A DNA stretch of 63,670 nucleotides from Lachnospiraceae bacterium (GTDB lineage Bacteria; Bacillota; Clostridia; Lachnospirales; Lachnospiraceae): contig SFEV01000032.1 of the NCBI GenBank assembly GCA_004557975.1, positions 1-63,670 on the forward strand. Reading direction: 5' to 3'. The notes beneath the pieces are model-generated. The model was given only the letters and a program-made list of their open reading frames with translations. It was not told the DNA's origin and did not search any database. A program made the position numbers and the translations under genes. Shown here piece by piece: positions 24,327-33,202 of the stretch (position 1 is its first letter; each line of letters starts with the position of its first letter).

Positions 24327-25019
24327 ATGACAAAAGAGAAAAATACTGTGATGAGAAGAGGTCTGATCTTCTGGGGAAAAAATACGCTGGAGACGGTTGG
24401 GCTTTCTGTCGGAGTTGCTCTGATCCTGGTATTGCTGCGCGGGGCAGGAACGGGAGGCCAAATGCGGAAAAATATCATAAACATGGCGGAAATATTTCCG
24501 TTTTTTCTGATGACAGCAGGCTTTTTTGTGATGATGATGGCGATAGTCGGCTATTTCCAGGTTTATTTTTCACTGCTGGTATCCATGAACGTTACGCGGC
24601 GGACTGTGATTGCCGGGATCATGTCAGGCACAGGGGTGACTGCGCTCGCAATCCTCTTTCTGATGTTTCTTGTATGGAGGATGATACCCGGCGATATATC
24701 CGAAACCGGCCTGGAGCTTTTGCCGATGTTTGCAGGTATTTTTTTTGCAGCATCTGCAGTCTGTATCATTCTCGGTGTTGTGGTGACACGGTGGGGAAAA
24801 ATCGGGGTAATCATTATGGTGGTATTTTATCTGTTTCTGGGTGGATGTATCGGCGGAAGCACTGCAGTTATGCTGAATAATGACACGGATCTTCTGGGTA
24901 TCCTGCACTGGTTCGCGGAAAATCTGTTCACAGCAGTGGCTGTTGTCGGTGTGGTGCTGTTTGCTGCATCGGGTATTTTCGCAGCCGCAGCTCTCCGGAA
25001 GGCAGAAGTGAGGAGTTAG
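24327..25019 (+). CDS. ABC-2-type permease subunit
   Basis: A 230-residue protein with about six hydrophobic helices, including TLETVGLSVGVALILVLLRG, FFLMTAGFFVMMMAIVGYF, VTALAILFLMFLVW and IGVIIMVVFYLFLGGCIGG. The ATG at 24327 lies two bases after the ATPase stop and has GAGGAG upstream. It resembles YtrC-like exporter membrane subunits. It is paired with a second permease 39 bases downstream. Confidence 0.75.
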   Translation: MTKEKNTVMRRGLIFWGKNTLETVGLSVGVALILVLLRGAGTGGQMRKNIINMAEIFPFFLMTAGFFVMMMAIVGYFQVYFSLLVSMNVTRRTVIAGIMSGTGVTALAILFLMFLVWRMIPGDISETGLELLPMFAGIFFAASAVCIILGVVVTRWGKIGVIIMVVFYLFLGGCIGGSTAVMLNNDTDLLGILHWFAENLFTAVAVVGVVLFAASGIFAAAALRKAEVRS

Positions 25020-25058
25020 CGAAGAAAAAACTATGCTATTTTACTGGGAGGAAATGAT

Positions 25059-25781
25059 ATGTTGTCAGCGATAAAAAAGCAATTTAAAACGCAGTGCAGG
25101 GACTGGCTGGGAATTATGACAGTACTTATGCTGGGGTCTGCCGTGTTCGGAGGTATTCTATTTGCTGTGATTGCGGCGCTGGATCACGAGACAGACAGCT
25201 ATTTTGCCATGGGAACAGTGATTGCGGGTATTATGGCAGTCATGTTTACAGGGATTATGATGATGGCATCACTGAGCCAGCTTTTCAATCTGGAAGTATC
25301 CATGGGATGTACAAGAAAACATTTCTTTATTTCTTATTATACACTTGGATTTTTCGTCGGACTTTGCGGCGTCGTGATGCTCTGGCTGATCAATATGGCG
25401 GAAAATACAATGAACCGGGTTATGTATCCCGGAATGTCGGAGGAAATCAGTTTTTTGCCGTATCTATTGAAGTGGGGTATTCCGGTAATGACAGTAATCC
25501 TGGTGCTGGCAGGCTTCTGCGGTGCACTTATGATGCGTTTCGGCAAGGTCGCCGGGTGGATTCTGTGGTTCCTCTGGATGTTTGGATGGCTCGGCCTGCC
25601 CCGCATTCAGGAGGCAGTGGAGAAGGCACCGGATTCTCTGTTCGGAAGAATCGGAAGTATCGCAGCAAATATGCTCCGGATGGTTCCGCTGCATACGTGG
25701 GTATGTATTGCTGTTCTTGTGAGTATTCTGGCCTTTGCCGGAACGTGGGTGCTGCTCCGGCGGCAGCAGGTAACATCATGA
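25059..25781 (+). CDS. ABC-2-type permease subunit
   Basis: A 240-residue protein with six predicted helices (for example LGIMTVLMLGSAVFGGILFA, MAVMFTGIMMMASLSQLF, YTLGFFVGLCGVVMLWLI). The motif LEVSMGCTRKHFF between helices 2 and 3 parallels SMNVTRRT in the upstream permease, so the two are probably diverged duplicates forming a heterodimeric channel. GGGAGG precedes the ATG. Beyond the stop, AGTTGCTG/CAGCAACT (25781-25815) forms an 8-bp stem without a T run. Confidence 0.75.
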   Translation: MLSAIKKQFKTQCRDWLGIMTVLMLGSAVFGGILFAVIAALDHETDSYFAMGTVIAGIMAVMFTGIMMMASLSQLFNLEVSMGCTRKHFFISYYTLGFFVGLCGVVMLWLINMAENTMNRVMYPGMSEEISFLPYLLKWGIPVMTVILVLAGFCGALMMRFGKVAGWILWFLWMFGWLGLPRIQEAVEKAPDSLFGRIGSIAANMLRMVPLHTWVCIAVLVSILAFAGTWVLLRRQQVTS

Positions 25782-25891
25782 GTTGCTGTTCATCTTGAAT
25801 TTATTCGCAGCAACTATCATGATCTTCCATCTGTTCCTGGAGGGGATAACATGATAAAATAAAATCTGGAATTAAATTCAGGTAGTGAGGG

Positions 25892-27010
25892 ATGCATGTG
25901 AAGGAGATAAAACGGGACATCAAAAAGAAAAATAAGGCTCGCGTTGCCAGGTATATTTCACTGAAGGGTGTGACATCAAAAGCAGAAATTGCGTCAGAGC
26001 TTGAGCTGAGTATGCCGACTACGCTTCAGAATGTGAAGGAGCTGATTGAGGACGGTATTGTGGTGGAAAGCGGTGAGTACGGTTCCACCGGAGGAAGAAG
26101 AGCCAAAGCACTGGCAGTTTCCAGAGATGCCGGGTATGTGGCTGGCGTGGATATTACGGCGAATCACGTTACGTTTGCTCTGGTTAACATGAGGAGAGAT
26201 CTGATGAAATGGGAGCGCATCCGGCTGCCTTTTGAGGATTCCTTCTGTTATTATGAAAAGATGTGTTCGGCACTGCATGAATTTCTGGATGATACGAAGG
26301 TGGATCAGGACAGAATCTGCGGAGTGGGAATCTCACTTCCGGGCATTGTGAACCGACAGGAAAAGCTTCTTCTTCAGTCACAGGTACTGGGGGTGCAGAA
26401 TGTCAGTTTTAAAAATCTCCAGAGCCTGATCGGATTTCCTTTTGAGCTTGAGAATGATGCAAACAGTGCTGCCTGTGCCGAGCTGTTTGAGGGGACCCAA
26501 AATACGGTCTACCTGTCTTTGAGCAATACGGTCGGAGGAGCTGTCTATCTGCAGGACGGGCTGTATCCCGGAGAGAATTTTAAAAGCGGCGAGTTCGGCC
26601 ATATGGTAATTGATAAAAACGGAGAACGCTGCTACTGCGGAAAAAGGGGCTGTGTGGATGTTTACTGCTCTGCAAGAGTACTTTATCGTATGACGAACGA
26701 CAGTCTGGAGGATTTCTTTCAGCTTCTTCGCAGCGGCGATGAAGCGTGCTGTCGTGTGTGGGAATCCTACCTCGACAGTCTCGCCGTGACAGTGACGAAT
26801 CTTCGGATGATTTTTGACTGTGATATTATCCTGGGCGGTTATGTGGGCGGTTATCTGGAGGAGTTTCTGCCGCAGCTTCAGCGCAGAATCATGGAATACA
26901 ATAATTTTGATCTGGATACCGAGTACCTGCGGACAGGCAGGTATAAGCTGGAAGCAGCGGCATATGGGGTGACGATGCCGTTTGTGGAGCGGTATTTCGA
27001 ATCTCTGTGA
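25892..27010 (+). CDS. ROK-family transcriptional regulator (XylR/NagC type)
   Basis: A 372-residue protein. The N-terminal winged helix (VTSKAEIASELELSMPTTLQ) is followed by a ROK sugar-kinase-like domain. The ROK zinc motif is CYCGKRGCVD (His in EFGHMVIDKNG). The glucokinase-like phosphate loop DITANHVTFALV is degenerate, as expected for a regulator rather than a kinase. It precedes a polyol dehydrogenase gene. An AT-rich palindrome between the two is a plausible operator. The start ATG has only a weak GTGAGGG ribosome site; a GTG two codons later is an alternative. Confidence 0.85.
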   Translation: MHVKEIKRDIKKKNKARVARYISLKGVTSKAEIASELELSMPTTLQNVKELIEDGIVVESGEYGSTGGRRAKALAVSRDAGYVAGVDITANHVTFALVNMRRDLMKWERIRLPFEDSFCYYEKMCSALHEFLDDTKVDQDRICGVGISLPGIVNRQEKLLLQSQVLGVQNVSFKNLQSLIGFPFELENDANSAACAELFEGTQNTVYLSLSNTVGGAVYLQDGLYPGENFKSGEFGHMVIDKNGERCYCGKRGCVDVYCSARVLYRMTNDSLEDFFQLLRSGDEACCRVWESYLDSLAVTVTNLRMIFDCDIILGGYVGGYLEEFLPQLQRRIMEYNNFDLDTEYLRTGRYKLEAAAYGVTMPFVERYFESL

Positions 27011-27021
27011 GAAATTACAGG

Positions 27022-27071
27022 TTGACAAAACAGAATGCAGGTGTAATAATATTCTCACTTAATTAAATTAA
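27022..27071 (+). promoter_or_regulatory. Promoter and candidate ROK operator of the polyol dehydrogenase
   Basis: TTGACA (27022-27027) is followed after 16-17 bases by TAATAAT. TTAATTAAATTAA (27059-27071) is a perfect odd palindrome located just downstream of the expected start site. AT-rich palindromes of this size fit ROK repressors such as NagC/XylR. The link to the upstream regulator is inferred from position. Confidence 0.55.
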
Positions 27072-27114
27072 TTTATAAAAGTTTTTAGGAAACAAAGGAA
27101 GGAGCAGGCTGATT

Positions 27115-28164
27115 ATGGAAGGTAAAATGAAAGTGGCGGTGATGACCGGGATCGGAAAAATCGATTTTACAGAGCGCGATATTCCGACTCCGAAAGCAGA
27201 TGAGGTTCTGGTAAAGCTGGAATATGTAGGCATCTGTGGTTCAGATCTTCATTATTATGAGTCGGGTGCAATTGGAGACTATGTGGTGGAGCCTCCATTT
27301 GTTCTTGGACATGAGCCGGGCGGTGTGGTTGTTGAAGTGGGTGAGAATGTTCACCATCTGAAAGTCGGAGACCGTGTCGCTCTGGAGCCGGGCAAGACAT
27401 GCGGTCACTGTGAATTCTGCAGACAGGGAAAATACAATCTTTGCCCGGACGTTGTATTCTTTGCCACACCGCCGGTAGACGGTGTTTTCCAGGAGTATGT
27501 GGCGCATGAGGCGGATCTGTGCTTTAAACTTCCGGAAAATGTCAGTACCCTGGAGGGCGCTCTGATTGAGCCGCTGGCTGTAGGATTTCATGCTGCAATT
27601 CAGGGAGATGCGCACCTGGGACAGAAGGCAGTTGTAATGGGAGCCGGCTGTATCGGACTCGTTTCCATGATGGCTCTGAAGGCGAGAGGTGTATCAGAAG
27701 TCTATGTAGTGGATATTATGGATAAGCGTCTCGAGAAGGCATTGGAGCTCGGAGCTGACGGCGTGATCAACGGAGCAAAAGAAAATGTTCTGGAGAGAGT
27801 GAAAGAACTGACGGGCGGCAAGGGAACAGATCTTGTGATCGAGACAGCCGGGACAGAGATTACAACGAGACAGGCGATCCATATTGCAAAGAAGGGCAGT
27901 ACAATCGTCCTTGTAGGCTACAGCAAGACCGGAGAGCTTACGCTTCCGGTGAGCCTGGCGCTTGACAAGGAACTGACCTTCAGGACCGTATTCCGTTATC
28001 GACATATTTATCCAATGGCGATTGATGCTGTAGCGTCCGGAAAGGTAAATCTGAAAGGAATTGTGACGAATATCTTTACCCTGGACGAAGCACAGAAAGC
28101 GATGGATTACAGCGCAAACAACAAAGCAGACATCGTAAAGGCAGTAATTAAGATCGCGGAATAA
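27115..28164 (+). CDS. Zinc-dependent polyol dehydrogenase (sorbitol/xylitol type)
   Basis: A 349-residue medium-chain dehydrogenase. Catalytic zinc ligands are the Cys in GICGSDLHYYE, His and Glu in LGHEPGGVV, and the Glu in ALIEPLAVGFHA. Structural zinc cysteines lie in CGHCEFCRQGKYNLC. The NAD fold has VMGAGCIGLVSMMALKARG. The DLHYYESGAIG and FRYRHIYPMAID segments are typical of sorbitol/xylitol dehydrogenases, which oxidise polyols to ketoses. AAGGAGCAGG precedes the ATG. Confidence 0.88.
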   Translation: MEGKMKVAVMTGIGKIDFTERDIPTPKADEVLVKLEYVGICGSDLHYYESGAIGDYVVEPPFVLGHEPGGVVVEVGENVHHLKVGDRVALEPGKTCGHCEFCRQGKYNLCPDVVFFATPPVDGVFQEYVAHEADLCFKLPENVSTLEGALIEPLAVGFHAAIQGDAHLGQKAVVMGAGCIGLVSMMALKARGVSEVYVVDIMDKRLEKALELGADGVINGAKENVLERVKELTGGKGTDLVIETAGTEITTRQAIHIAKKGSTIVLVGYSKTGELTLPVSLALDKELTFRTVFRYRHIYPMAIDAVASGKVNLKGIVTNIFTLDEAQKAMDYSANNKADIVKAVIKIAE

Positions 28165-28177
28165 GTCGGATAAGCAG

Positions 28178-28209
28178 AAAACTCCGGGCCAGAGCGTCCG
28201 GAGTTTTTT
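28178..28209 (+). terminator. Terminator after the polyol dehydrogenase
   Basis: AAACTCCGG (28178-28186) pairs with CCGGAGTTT (28198-28206) and runs into TTT. Confidence 0.85.
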
Positions 28210-28244
28210 GACAACAAAACGGTAAATCTCAATAAATCCAGTAT

Positions 28245-29435
28245 TTATAATGACAGAGCCTCCAGTTCGGCAATTCGTTTGAGGGCTTCCCGAAGAACCC
28301 GATCCTTTTCCTCAAGCTGAGAGGCCTGCACTTGAATCTGAGTTCTGCTTTGCTCAAGTTCAGAGGCCTGCATTTGAATCTGAGTTCTGCTTTGTTCAAG
28401 TTCAGAGGCCTGCATTTGAATCTGAGTTCTGCTTTGCTCAAGTTCAGAGGCCTGCATTTCAATCAGGAGCTGATTCTGCTCGAGTTCCTTTTCATTTTTT
28501 TTCAGGACTTCTTTCTGCTGATCCAGCTCCTCCTGCATTTCATCAATCATATACCGTACAGTATTGCGGTCCAGTTCCTGCAACTCTTTTGAGAACATCT
28601 CCATCATCCTCTCCGTATTAAGACATATCTCATAAATCTGTTCGTACATGGCTTTGAAATCAGGATAACTGCTGATGACAGAAATAATGTCATCAGGATC
28701 GTCGCTGCTCAGGAAAGTCAGCCATGCATCAAATCGTGTATTTACAGAGTTATTGTGCTGGAATTTCCGGAAAATGTCAAGTGGGATGAGGTAATATTCC
28801 TGCAGTAAATTTAATTTGAGACCAGTGTCGGATTTTTGCTGAAAGTGATGCAGCCATGTGGAGGGGAATTTATGGAAGTCGCCGGTGTTTTTTTCAAAAA
28901 GCACAATAGTATAGACCTTTTGGATATTACGATAGGAAAAAGGTTTCTTTGTCTTCTCCTGCTGAAGAGACTTGTACTGGCGAAGCAGCAGATCTGCAGA
29001 ATAGCATGCGCACCTTTGGCCGGGGAAATGATAGCCGATTTTCTGTATCTCTACATTTGCGATACTTCCGTCATCCAGCTTTATGACAATGTCCATCAGC
29101 AGAAGCGAGGATTCATCTGCGATACGTGTACTGTCATTGGGAAGTGCCTGTAAAATAGTAACCTCTCTGCCAAGAATCAGAGAAAGCAGTTCATTCAGCC
29201 GTTCCGGGTGAATTTCAGGACTCAGGATGTCCTTTGCAAAACCGTCATACAGGACTTTGAGACCTTTGGCACCGGAACAGAAATTCAGAAATTCTTCCTG
29301 CTGAGATCTGGTCCAGCTGCAGTACAGATCAGAAAGCCGGTGATTGTGCTGAATCTCATATAATATGTCTGGTTGACTGCGCAGCATTGGAAAATATTGT
29401 TGAAGTTTATTTGTCACAGATACCTCCTGAAACAT
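28245..29435 (-). CDS. Rpn-family PD-(D/E)XK nuclease with repeat coiled coil
   Basis: A 396-residue protein of the recombination-promoting nuclease / PDDEXK transposase-like group. The nuclease core is visible as LLLMDIVIKLDDGSIANVEI followed by QK (Asp and ExQ positions), then YHFPGQRCACYSADLLLRQY. The C-terminal third is a long coiled coil (EEL, ELEQ, ASELEQSRTQIQMQ). It carries a 14-residue unit repeated three times with a degenerate fourth. Related Rpn proteins cut DNA and have been linked to phage defence and toxicity. The gene stands alone, with a dispersed family-2 repeat just beyond its 5' end. It starts at ATG 29435 behind AGGAGG. Confidence 0.8.
   Translation of the reverse strand: MFQEVSVTNKLQQYFPMLRSQPDILYEIQHNHRLSDLYCSWTRSQQEEFLNFCSGAKGLKVLYDGFAKDILSPEIHPERLNELLSLILGREVTILQALPNDSTRIADESSLLLMDIVIKLDDGSIANVEIQKIGYHFPGQRCACYSADLLLRQYKSLQQEKTKKPFSYRNIQKVYTIVLFEKNTGDFHKFPSTWLHHFQQKSDTGLKLNLLQEYYLIPLDIFRKFQHNNSVNTRFDAWLTFLSSDDPDDIISVISSYPDFKAMYEQIYEICLNTERMMEMFSKELQELDRNTVRYMIDEMQEELDQQKEVLKKNEKELEQNQLLIEMQASELEQSRTQIQMQASELEQSRTQIQMQASELEQSRTQIQVQASQLEEKDRVLREALKRIAELEALSL
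28321..28488 (+). repeat. 42-bp tandem repeat inside the Rpn gene
   Basis: Units start at 28321, 28363 and 28405, with a degenerate fourth at 28447. The first three differ at only a few positions. The unit is exactly two heptads (14 codons), so changes in copy number keep frame and coiled-coil register. Confidence 0.9.
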
Positions 29436-29533
29436 CTCTTTATATGTGAAAATACAGTAAGTGATATTTTGTCGGAATCAGACAGGCTTTCGCTTGAAAT
29501 GTACGGAGTATTCCGTGGTGGGATGGATCTGTC

Positions 29534-29625
29534 TGTATCAGATGGGGAATGCACCCCATCTGATAAACTGCGAAGCAGTTATTCGACTATGGACAGGCGA
29601 TGAAGCGGATTGAGAATATTTGCCT
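29534..29625 (+). repeat. Dispersed multi-hairpin repeat, family 2, copy A
   Basis: Three hairpins follow each other: ATCAGATGGGG/CCCCATCTGAT (29538-29563), AACTGC-GAA-GCAGTT, and GAAGCGGATT with a degenerate partner. The same order occurs at 54399, and the right part recurs at 60072 and 63506, always in this orientation. The element reaches into the 3' end of the MFS gene and supplies its stop codon. Confidence 0.8.
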
Positions 29626-30671
29626 AGAGGCGGCATTGCAAGAATTCCTATGTAGGCAAATGCCATCTGTACACCGATAATCGCCTGGGATTTGTCTGCC
29701 CCGAAATGGACAGGCGTGGAATGAATAACGCAGGGATATATGGGTGCACATCCAAGTCCGACCAGAATCAGGCCTGCTGAACACAGTGCGGAACCAAGCG
29801 GAAGTATGATACATAAAATTCCGATGGCAATGATGATTTCTCCGAGACGGATCATCTGTGTATCGTTCAGCTTTATTGTCAGAAAACCACTGACTGCCCT
29901 TCCGGCAGTGATGCCGATATAGAACAGAGCAGCAAGAGTTGCTGCGGCCTCAGAAGAGAATCCTCTGTTGAGAACAAGATAGCTGCTTGCCCACAGTCCT
30001 GCCGTCTGCTCCAGAGCACAGTAGCAGAAGAACATGATCAGCACTTCCCTGGCTCCCGGAATGGCTATGATCTGGCGCAGGGTGAGCGGCCTGCCTCCGT
30101 TATCCTGATCTGAAATTCCGTCTGACCTCTTTTTCCAGAGAGGCAGGCTGAAAAAGAGAACAGCAGCCAGTACGATCTGCATGATGGAAACACTCCGGTA
30201 TCCTGTATTCCAGGACATTCCCGCTGTCAGTGTATAGCCCATGATGTATGGCCCCAGTGTGGCTCCCACACCCCACATACAGTGCAGCCAGCTCATATGA
30301 CGGCTGGCATAATGCAGTGCCACATAATTATTAAGCGAAGCATCGACGCCTCCCGCACCGAGACCGTAAGGGATTGCCCAGAGACACAGCATCCAGAAAG
30401 ATGAACTGATGGAAAAGCCGAACAGGGATACAGCTGTCAGAGCAACGCTCAGTGCAGTGACTTTTCCTGTGCCGAGTGCCCGCGTCATGCGGTCGCTTTG
30501 CAGACTGGATACGATGGTGCCTCCCGCAATCAGCATGGAAATAATTCCGGCGTAGGAAACAGGAACGCCAAAGCCTTCGTACATGGAAGGCCAGGCAGCA
30601 CCCAGCATGGGATCCGGCAGGCCGAGACTGATAAAAGAAAGATAAATTACGAATAAAAGTAAATGAGTCAT
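29538..30671 (-). CDS. MFS transporter, 3' end replaced by a dispersed repeat
   Basis: A 377-residue major-facilitator protein with N-terminal signatures LPDPMLGAAWPSMYEGFGVP and GLGAGGVDASLNN. The eleventh helix region (VQMAFAYIGILAMPPLG) is followed by YSQSASSPVHSRITASQFIR and then WGAFPI. Those residues are read from the family-2 repeat, not from transporter sequence. The twelfth helix and C-terminus of a normal protein (about 390-400 residues) are therefore missing or replaced. The product may be inactive. Substrate unknown; sugars are typical for this subgroup. It diverges from a second MFS gene. Confidence 0.8.
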   Translation of the reverse strand: MTHLLLFVIYLSFISLGLPDPMLGAAWPSMYEGFGVPVSYAGIISMLIAGGTIVSSLQSDRMTRALGTGKVTALSVALTAVSLFGFSISSSFWMLCLWAIPYGLGAGGVDASLNNYVALHYASRHMSWLHCMWGVGATLGPYIMGYTLTAGMSWNTGYRSVSIMQIVLAAVLFFSLPLWKKRSDGISDQDNGGRPLTLRQIIAIPGAREVLIMFFCYCALEQTAGLWASSYLVLNRGFSSEAAATLAALFYIGITAGRAVSGFLTIKLNDTQMIRLGEIIIAIGILCIILPLGSALCSAGLILVGLGCAPIYPCVIHSTPVHFGADKSQAIIGVQMAFAYIGILAMPPLGKYSQSASSPVHSRITASQFIRWGAFPI

Positions 30672-30756
30672 ATTGAGTTCCTCCTTAGCTGGTGGTATTA
30701 TAGCATCGAAATCCTTGAGGGTACAGTATAAATTCAGGAAGAAAAAGGAAAAAGAG

Positions 30757-32037
30757 ATGAAAGTAAACGGAAAATATCGTATTTTGCAGGCTTCTTACTG
30801 GATGATGATCAGCGTGTGCTTTGGGTATGTGACTTTTTACCTGTCCGGCTTTGGATACAGTGCGGCGGAAATCGGTGCGATCACGGCTTCATTTGGAATT
30901 GCTGCTGCATGCTGTCAGCCGATTCTTGGGCGTATAGCAGATAAAAGCCGCAGGTTTGGATGGAAGACGCTGATTCTGCTTCTGGCCGCAGTATGTACGG
31001 CAGATCTTGTTGCACTTACATTCAGCAGATCAAAGCTTGCAGTCGGCGTGCTGTTTGGAGCCATGATGCTGCTGATCAACTGCATGATGCCGCTGATCAA
31101 TGCTGCCTGCTTTTATTATGAAAAGAAAGGTTTGGAGATTGACTTTGGGATTGCAAGAGGGCTGGGCTCGCTTTCTTATGCCGTTTTATCTCTTGTTCTT
31201 GGCGGACTTACGGTCCGGCTGGGTACAAGTGCTGTCCCGCTTTCCGGCATACCGGTCATACTGGTACTGATTCTGACTGTGATTTCCATGCCTTATGGAG
31301 AACATACAGAGGAGGGACAGGGACGGCAGCATAAGGGGAAAGATTTACAAAATGTAAAGAAGTGTGGAAAATATAGAAAAATAAAGGGAAATCCGGAAAA
31401 AAAGAATGAAGCGGAACGACCGGAAAAAGCAATAGAAAAAGAAAAGAGATCAGGAGTCAGCTTCCTGAAAAAATATCCGGCATTTTCGGTTATGATCGGA
31501 GCAAGCGTTCTTCTGCTGTCTGTTCACAATTTTACATCAACGTATCTGCTCCAGATGCTGGAACGTGTCGGTGGCAACAGCGGTCATCTCGGCACTGCCC
31601 TCGCGATTGCTGCGGTGACAGAGGTTCCGGTGATGTTTCTTTTTTCACGTATAGTAAAGAAAGTTCCATCGTCGGTACTGCTCGTCGTATCAGGGGCTGC
31701 ATATACTGTGAAAAGCCTGATGCTTCTGGCTTCGGGCAACGTCGGGATGATTTATGTTGCTCAGCTTCTGCAGCCCTTCTCTTATGCGCTGTACGCTCCG
31801 GCAGCCGTCTATTTTGCAAATGAATGTATGGGTGAAGAGGACAAGGTGACCGGTCAGGCTCTGATGAGCATGACCTCACCGGCAGGTACTGTCATCGGCA
31901 ATCTGGTCGGCGGATGCCTGATTGATGTAAGCGGGGTTCCTGCTATGCTGACTGTCAGCAGCCTTACTGCTGTGGCTGCGGCAGCGGTCGCTGCGCTGGC
32001 GGCGGTGCTGTATGGGAAACACAGAACAGTGCGATGA
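30757..32037 (+). CDS. MFS transporter (oligosaccharide:proton symporter-like)
   Basis: A 426-residue membrane protein with 12 predicted helices. N-terminal signatures are SYWMMISVCFGYVTFYLSGF and QPILGRIADKSRRFGWKT. The central cytoplasmic loop is unusually long and charged (about 60 residues rich in Lys, Glu and Gly between helices 6 and 7). The C-terminal half has LAIAAVTEVPVMFLFSRIVK and MGEEDKVTGQALMS, as in LacY/nucleoside-symporter-like MFS proteins. I use the ATG at 30757 behind AAAAGGAAAAAGAG; the upstream in-frame codon at 30673 overlaps the divergent promoter region. Confidence 0.8.
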   Translation: MKVNGKYRILQASYWMMISVCFGYVTFYLSGFGYSAAEIGAITASFGIAAACCQPILGRIADKSRRFGWKTLILLLAAVCTADLVALTFSRSKLAVGVLFGAMMLLINCMMPLINAACFYYEKKGLEIDFGIARGLGSLSYAVLSLVLGGLTVRLGTSAVPLSGIPVILVLILTVISMPYGEHTEEGQGRQHKGKDLQNVKKCGKYRKIKGNPEKKNEAERPEKAIEKEKRSGVSFLKKYPAFSVMIGASVLLLSVHNFTSTYLLQMLERVGGNSGHLGTALAIAAVTEVPVMFLFSRIVKKVPSSVLLVVSGAAYTVKSLMLLASGNVGMIYVAQLLQPFSYALYAPAAVYFANECMGEEDKVTGQALMSMTSPAGTVIGNLVGGCLIDVSGVPAMLTVSSLTAVAAAAVAALAAVLYGKHRTVR

Positions 32038-32110
32038 CACCCGTTTGCCCAGAACGACGCTGCAGCATATATTTTGCCTTGTTATGTACAGTTCTTACAG
32101 TTCTGTCGCA

Positions 32111-33202
32111 TCAGGCGAGAGTCATATCACCTTTTTTTACCCACCCAAGCTTTACAAGAACTGTGTTGATAAGAGGACACAATACAGCCGGCAATACGAA
32201 TGATATCAAAATCAGTCCTGTCCAGTCCCATGCTGTGACAGCTGATTTTGTGCCTTCTGCGATACTGTTCATCCATCCGGTGTAAACGCCGATCTGCCCT
32301 ACGAAACCACATGTCCCCATTCCGGAGGATACAGGCGTTCCGTTCATTTCAAGCCGGAATACACATGTGGCAAGGGGACCCGTGATCGCAGAGGTGAGAA
32401 TCGGAGCGATCCAGATTTTCGGATTTTTTACGATATTCCCCATCTGAAGCATGGATGTGCCAATCCCCTGAGAGATCAGACCGCCCCAGCGGTTCTCCGG
32501 GAAAGACATTACGGCGAAGCCGATCATCTGCGCGCAGCAGCCTGCAACAGCAGCGCCCCCGGCCAGACCGGTCAGACCCAGTGCTGCACAGATGGCAGCA
32601 GAAGAGATCGGCAGAGTCAGTGCGATGCCGACAAGTACGGAAACGAGGATTCCCATCAGGAACGGCTGCAGATTTGTCGCCCACATAATCAGGCTGCCCA
32701 CCTTCATGGCGGCTGTTCCAAGCGCAGGTGCCCACCATGCGGACAGAGCCACACCGATGCCGATCGTCACAAGAGGAGTGACGAGAATATCAATCTTTGT
32801 TTCCTTTGAGACGGCTTTTCCTGTTTCTGACGCAATAATTGCAATAAAGAGAACGGCAAGGGGACCGCCGGCACCGCCCAGAGCGTTGGAGGCAAAGCCC
32901 ACCGTTATCAGCGAAAATAAAACAAGCGGCGGACAGTGAAGGGCATACCCGATTGCGACTGCCATGGCCGGACCGCTCATGGCGGATGCCATGGAACCTA
33001 CCGTATATTCGATTCCGCCTACTGTTGCGACCGGCACAGTCAGAAACGAAATATGAAACTGCGTCCCGAGCGTATTGAGGATGGTACCGATCAGCAGAGA
33101 ACAGAAGAGACCCTGTGCCATGGCACCCAGTGCATCAATTCCATATCTTTTCACGGAAATAACAATATCTTTCCGTTTCAGAAATGTTTTAACTTTTTCC
33201 AT
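32111..33202 (-). CDS. Orphan PTS IIC-like membrane protein (PTS_EIIC_2 type)
   Basis: A 363-residue membrane protein with about nine helices. Landmarks are YGIDALGAMAQGLFCSLLIG, GIEYTVGSMASAMSGPAMAV, NALGGAGGPLAVLFIAI and SFPENRWGGLISQGIGTSML. This matches the PTS IIC-like family that often occurs without IIA and IIB partners; none are encoded nearby. The start at 33202 follows GGAGGAACTATT on the minus strand; the longer upstream frame is spurious. Whether it moves a sugar by phosphotransfer or acts differently is unknown. Confidence 0.8.
   Translation of the reverse strand: MEKVKTFLKRKDIVISVKRYGIDALGAMAQGLFCSLLIGTILNTLGTQFHISFLTVPVATVGGIEYTVGSMASAMSGPAMAVAIGYALHCPPLVLFSLITVGFASNALGGAGGPLAVLFIAIIASETGKAVSKETKIDILVTPLVTIGIGVALSAWWAPALGTAAMKVGSLIMWATNLQPFLMGILVSVLVGIALTLPISSAAICAALGLTGLAGGAAVAGCCAQMIGFAVMSFPENRWGGLISQGIGTSMLQMGNIVKNPKIWIAPILTSAITGPLATCVFRLEMNGTPVSSGMGTCGFVGQIGVYTGWMNSIAEGTKSAVTAWDWTGLILISFVLPAVLCPLINTVLVKLGWVKKGDMTLA

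Noticed and set aside
28321..28488. Regular repeats that might suggest a CRISPR array
   Set aside because: Units are directly adjacent without spacers and encode an in-frame coiled coil, so this is a protein tandem repeat.
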